Positions 61,517 to 61,829 of a DNA stretch of 61,829 nt are shown one piece after another (within the stretch, counting starts at the first letter, position 1; every line of letters starts with the position of its first letter). A program made the position numbers and the translations under genes. Origin of the DNA: Desulfurobacteriaceae bacterium (GTDB taxonomy: Bacteria; Aquificota; Aquificia; Desulfurobacteriales; Desulfurobacteriaceae); assembly GCA_027068415.1 (NCBI GenBank), contig JAMOTD010000017.1, positions 67,074 to 128,902 of the forward strand. Reading direction: 5' to 3'. Below the pieces are notes generated by a model. That model was not told the origin of the DNA. It did no database searches and was given only the letters and a program-made list of their open reading frames with translations.

Positions 61517-61829
61517 ATGAAGGTAGAGGTAGAGGTAAAAGTTCCCTTAGAAAGCTCTTTAGAGGAGAAGTTGGCAGAGCTCGGGATAGCCGAGTTTGAG
61601 GTAGTGAGGGAGTCTATTGACGCCCGGAAGAAGCCGATTTTCGTCTATAAGGTTGTGGCGGAGCTCCCCGATGAAAAGGCAAGGGAGCTCATAGAGAAGG
61701 GGGTTGCGAGGGAGTACAGGGAGGTTGAGGAGCTCCAGATTCCGAAAGTTCCGGTTAAAAAGAGGGTTCTCGTTGTTGGGAGCGGGCCGGCAGGCCTCTT
61801 TGCGGCCCTCACCCTTGCACAGGCCGGCC
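61517..61829 (+). CDS. FAD-dependent dehydrogenase, N-terminal part (cut by window end)
   Basis: ATG 61517 follows GAGAGGAG, and the frame is open to the window end. It starts MKVEVEVKVPLESSLEEKLA, has RESIDARKKPIFVYKVVAEL, a family mark of the uncharacterised COG2509-type dehydrogenases, then the FAD-binding Rossmann motif VLVVGSGPAGLFAALTLAQA. The catalytic part is outside the window. Confidence 0.8.
   Translation, partial: MKVEVEVKVPLESSLEEKLAELGIAEFEVVRESIDARKKPIFVYKVVAELPDEKARELIEKGVAREYREVEELQIPKVPVKKRVLVVGSGPAGLFAALTLAQAG

Overview
The window is a 61.8 kb stretch of a thermophilic bacterial chromosome. I infer a member of the Aquificota, most like the Desulfurobacteriaceae, with moderate confidence. 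The reasons are protein style (Lys/Glu-rich, compact genes, many overlaps and GTG/TTG starts), a branched-polyamine synthase (BpsA) typical of thermophiles, and a CRISPR-protease-sigma cassette of the kind characterised in the Aquificota genus Sulfurihydrogenibium. No 16S rRNA is present, so the lineage is not proven.

Layout. (1) 1-7870: the end of the spc operon and the alpha operon (L6, L18, S5, L30, L15, SecY, Adk, Map, IF-1, L36, S13, S11, S4, RpoA, L17), closed by a good terminator. (2) 7900-9300: a Dam-class adenine methyltransferase facing a gene broken by an in-frame TAG; GATC is almost absent from the whole window. (3) 9300-15600: glutamate synthase, a degenerate phosphoesterase-like protein, and a two-gene cassette of unknown function. 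(4) 15600-19066: tRNA-Glu, QueF, MTA phosphorylase, tmRNA, and directly at the tmRNA 3' end a possible plasmid Rep-like gene with inverted repeats in front of it. (5) 19043-30876: housekeeping genes (PHP phosphatase, PrmA, Alr, NfeD/SPFH pair, PurH, MinCDE), the speB-speE-bpsA polyamine operon, a doubly broken MntA/HepT toxin-antitoxin pair, and a BASS transporter.

(6) 30890-42720 is the main accessory region. A short CRISPR array is followed by a minus-strand operon: unknown 141-aa protein, sigma factor (CalpS-like), CalpT-like protein, and a Lon-SAVED protease (CalpL-like). Divergent from it is a type III-A csm1-5 operon ending in a PLD-HerA fusion gene that is translationally coupled to csm5. 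In the characterised system, Cas10 makes cyclic oligoadenylate, the SAVED domain senses it, the Lon domain cleaves CalpT, and the sigma factor is freed. All parts appear present and intact. The -10 boxes of the two divergent operons overlap on opposite strands.

(7) 42720-52164: cytochrome c maturation (CcsA/ResB), an amidohydrolase, a CCA-adding-type enzyme, LolD-like ATPase, ClpC, RsmE and a macrodomain protein. (8) 52139-55689: an AT-rich, probably acquired, single-chain restriction-modification gene put out of frame by a perfect 14-bp tandem duplication. (9) 55675-61829: RluD-type synthase, MutS, YacG, a NifX-like protein, tRNA-Leu, a K+ channel, a RusA-like resolvase and a truncated FAD-dependent dehydrogenase.

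A theme is that accessory immunity and toxin-antitoxin genes outside the csm/Calp locus are broken (TAG, TAA, +1 shift, 14-bp duplication) while the CRISPR locus is intact, although it lacks cas1, cas2 and cas6 here.
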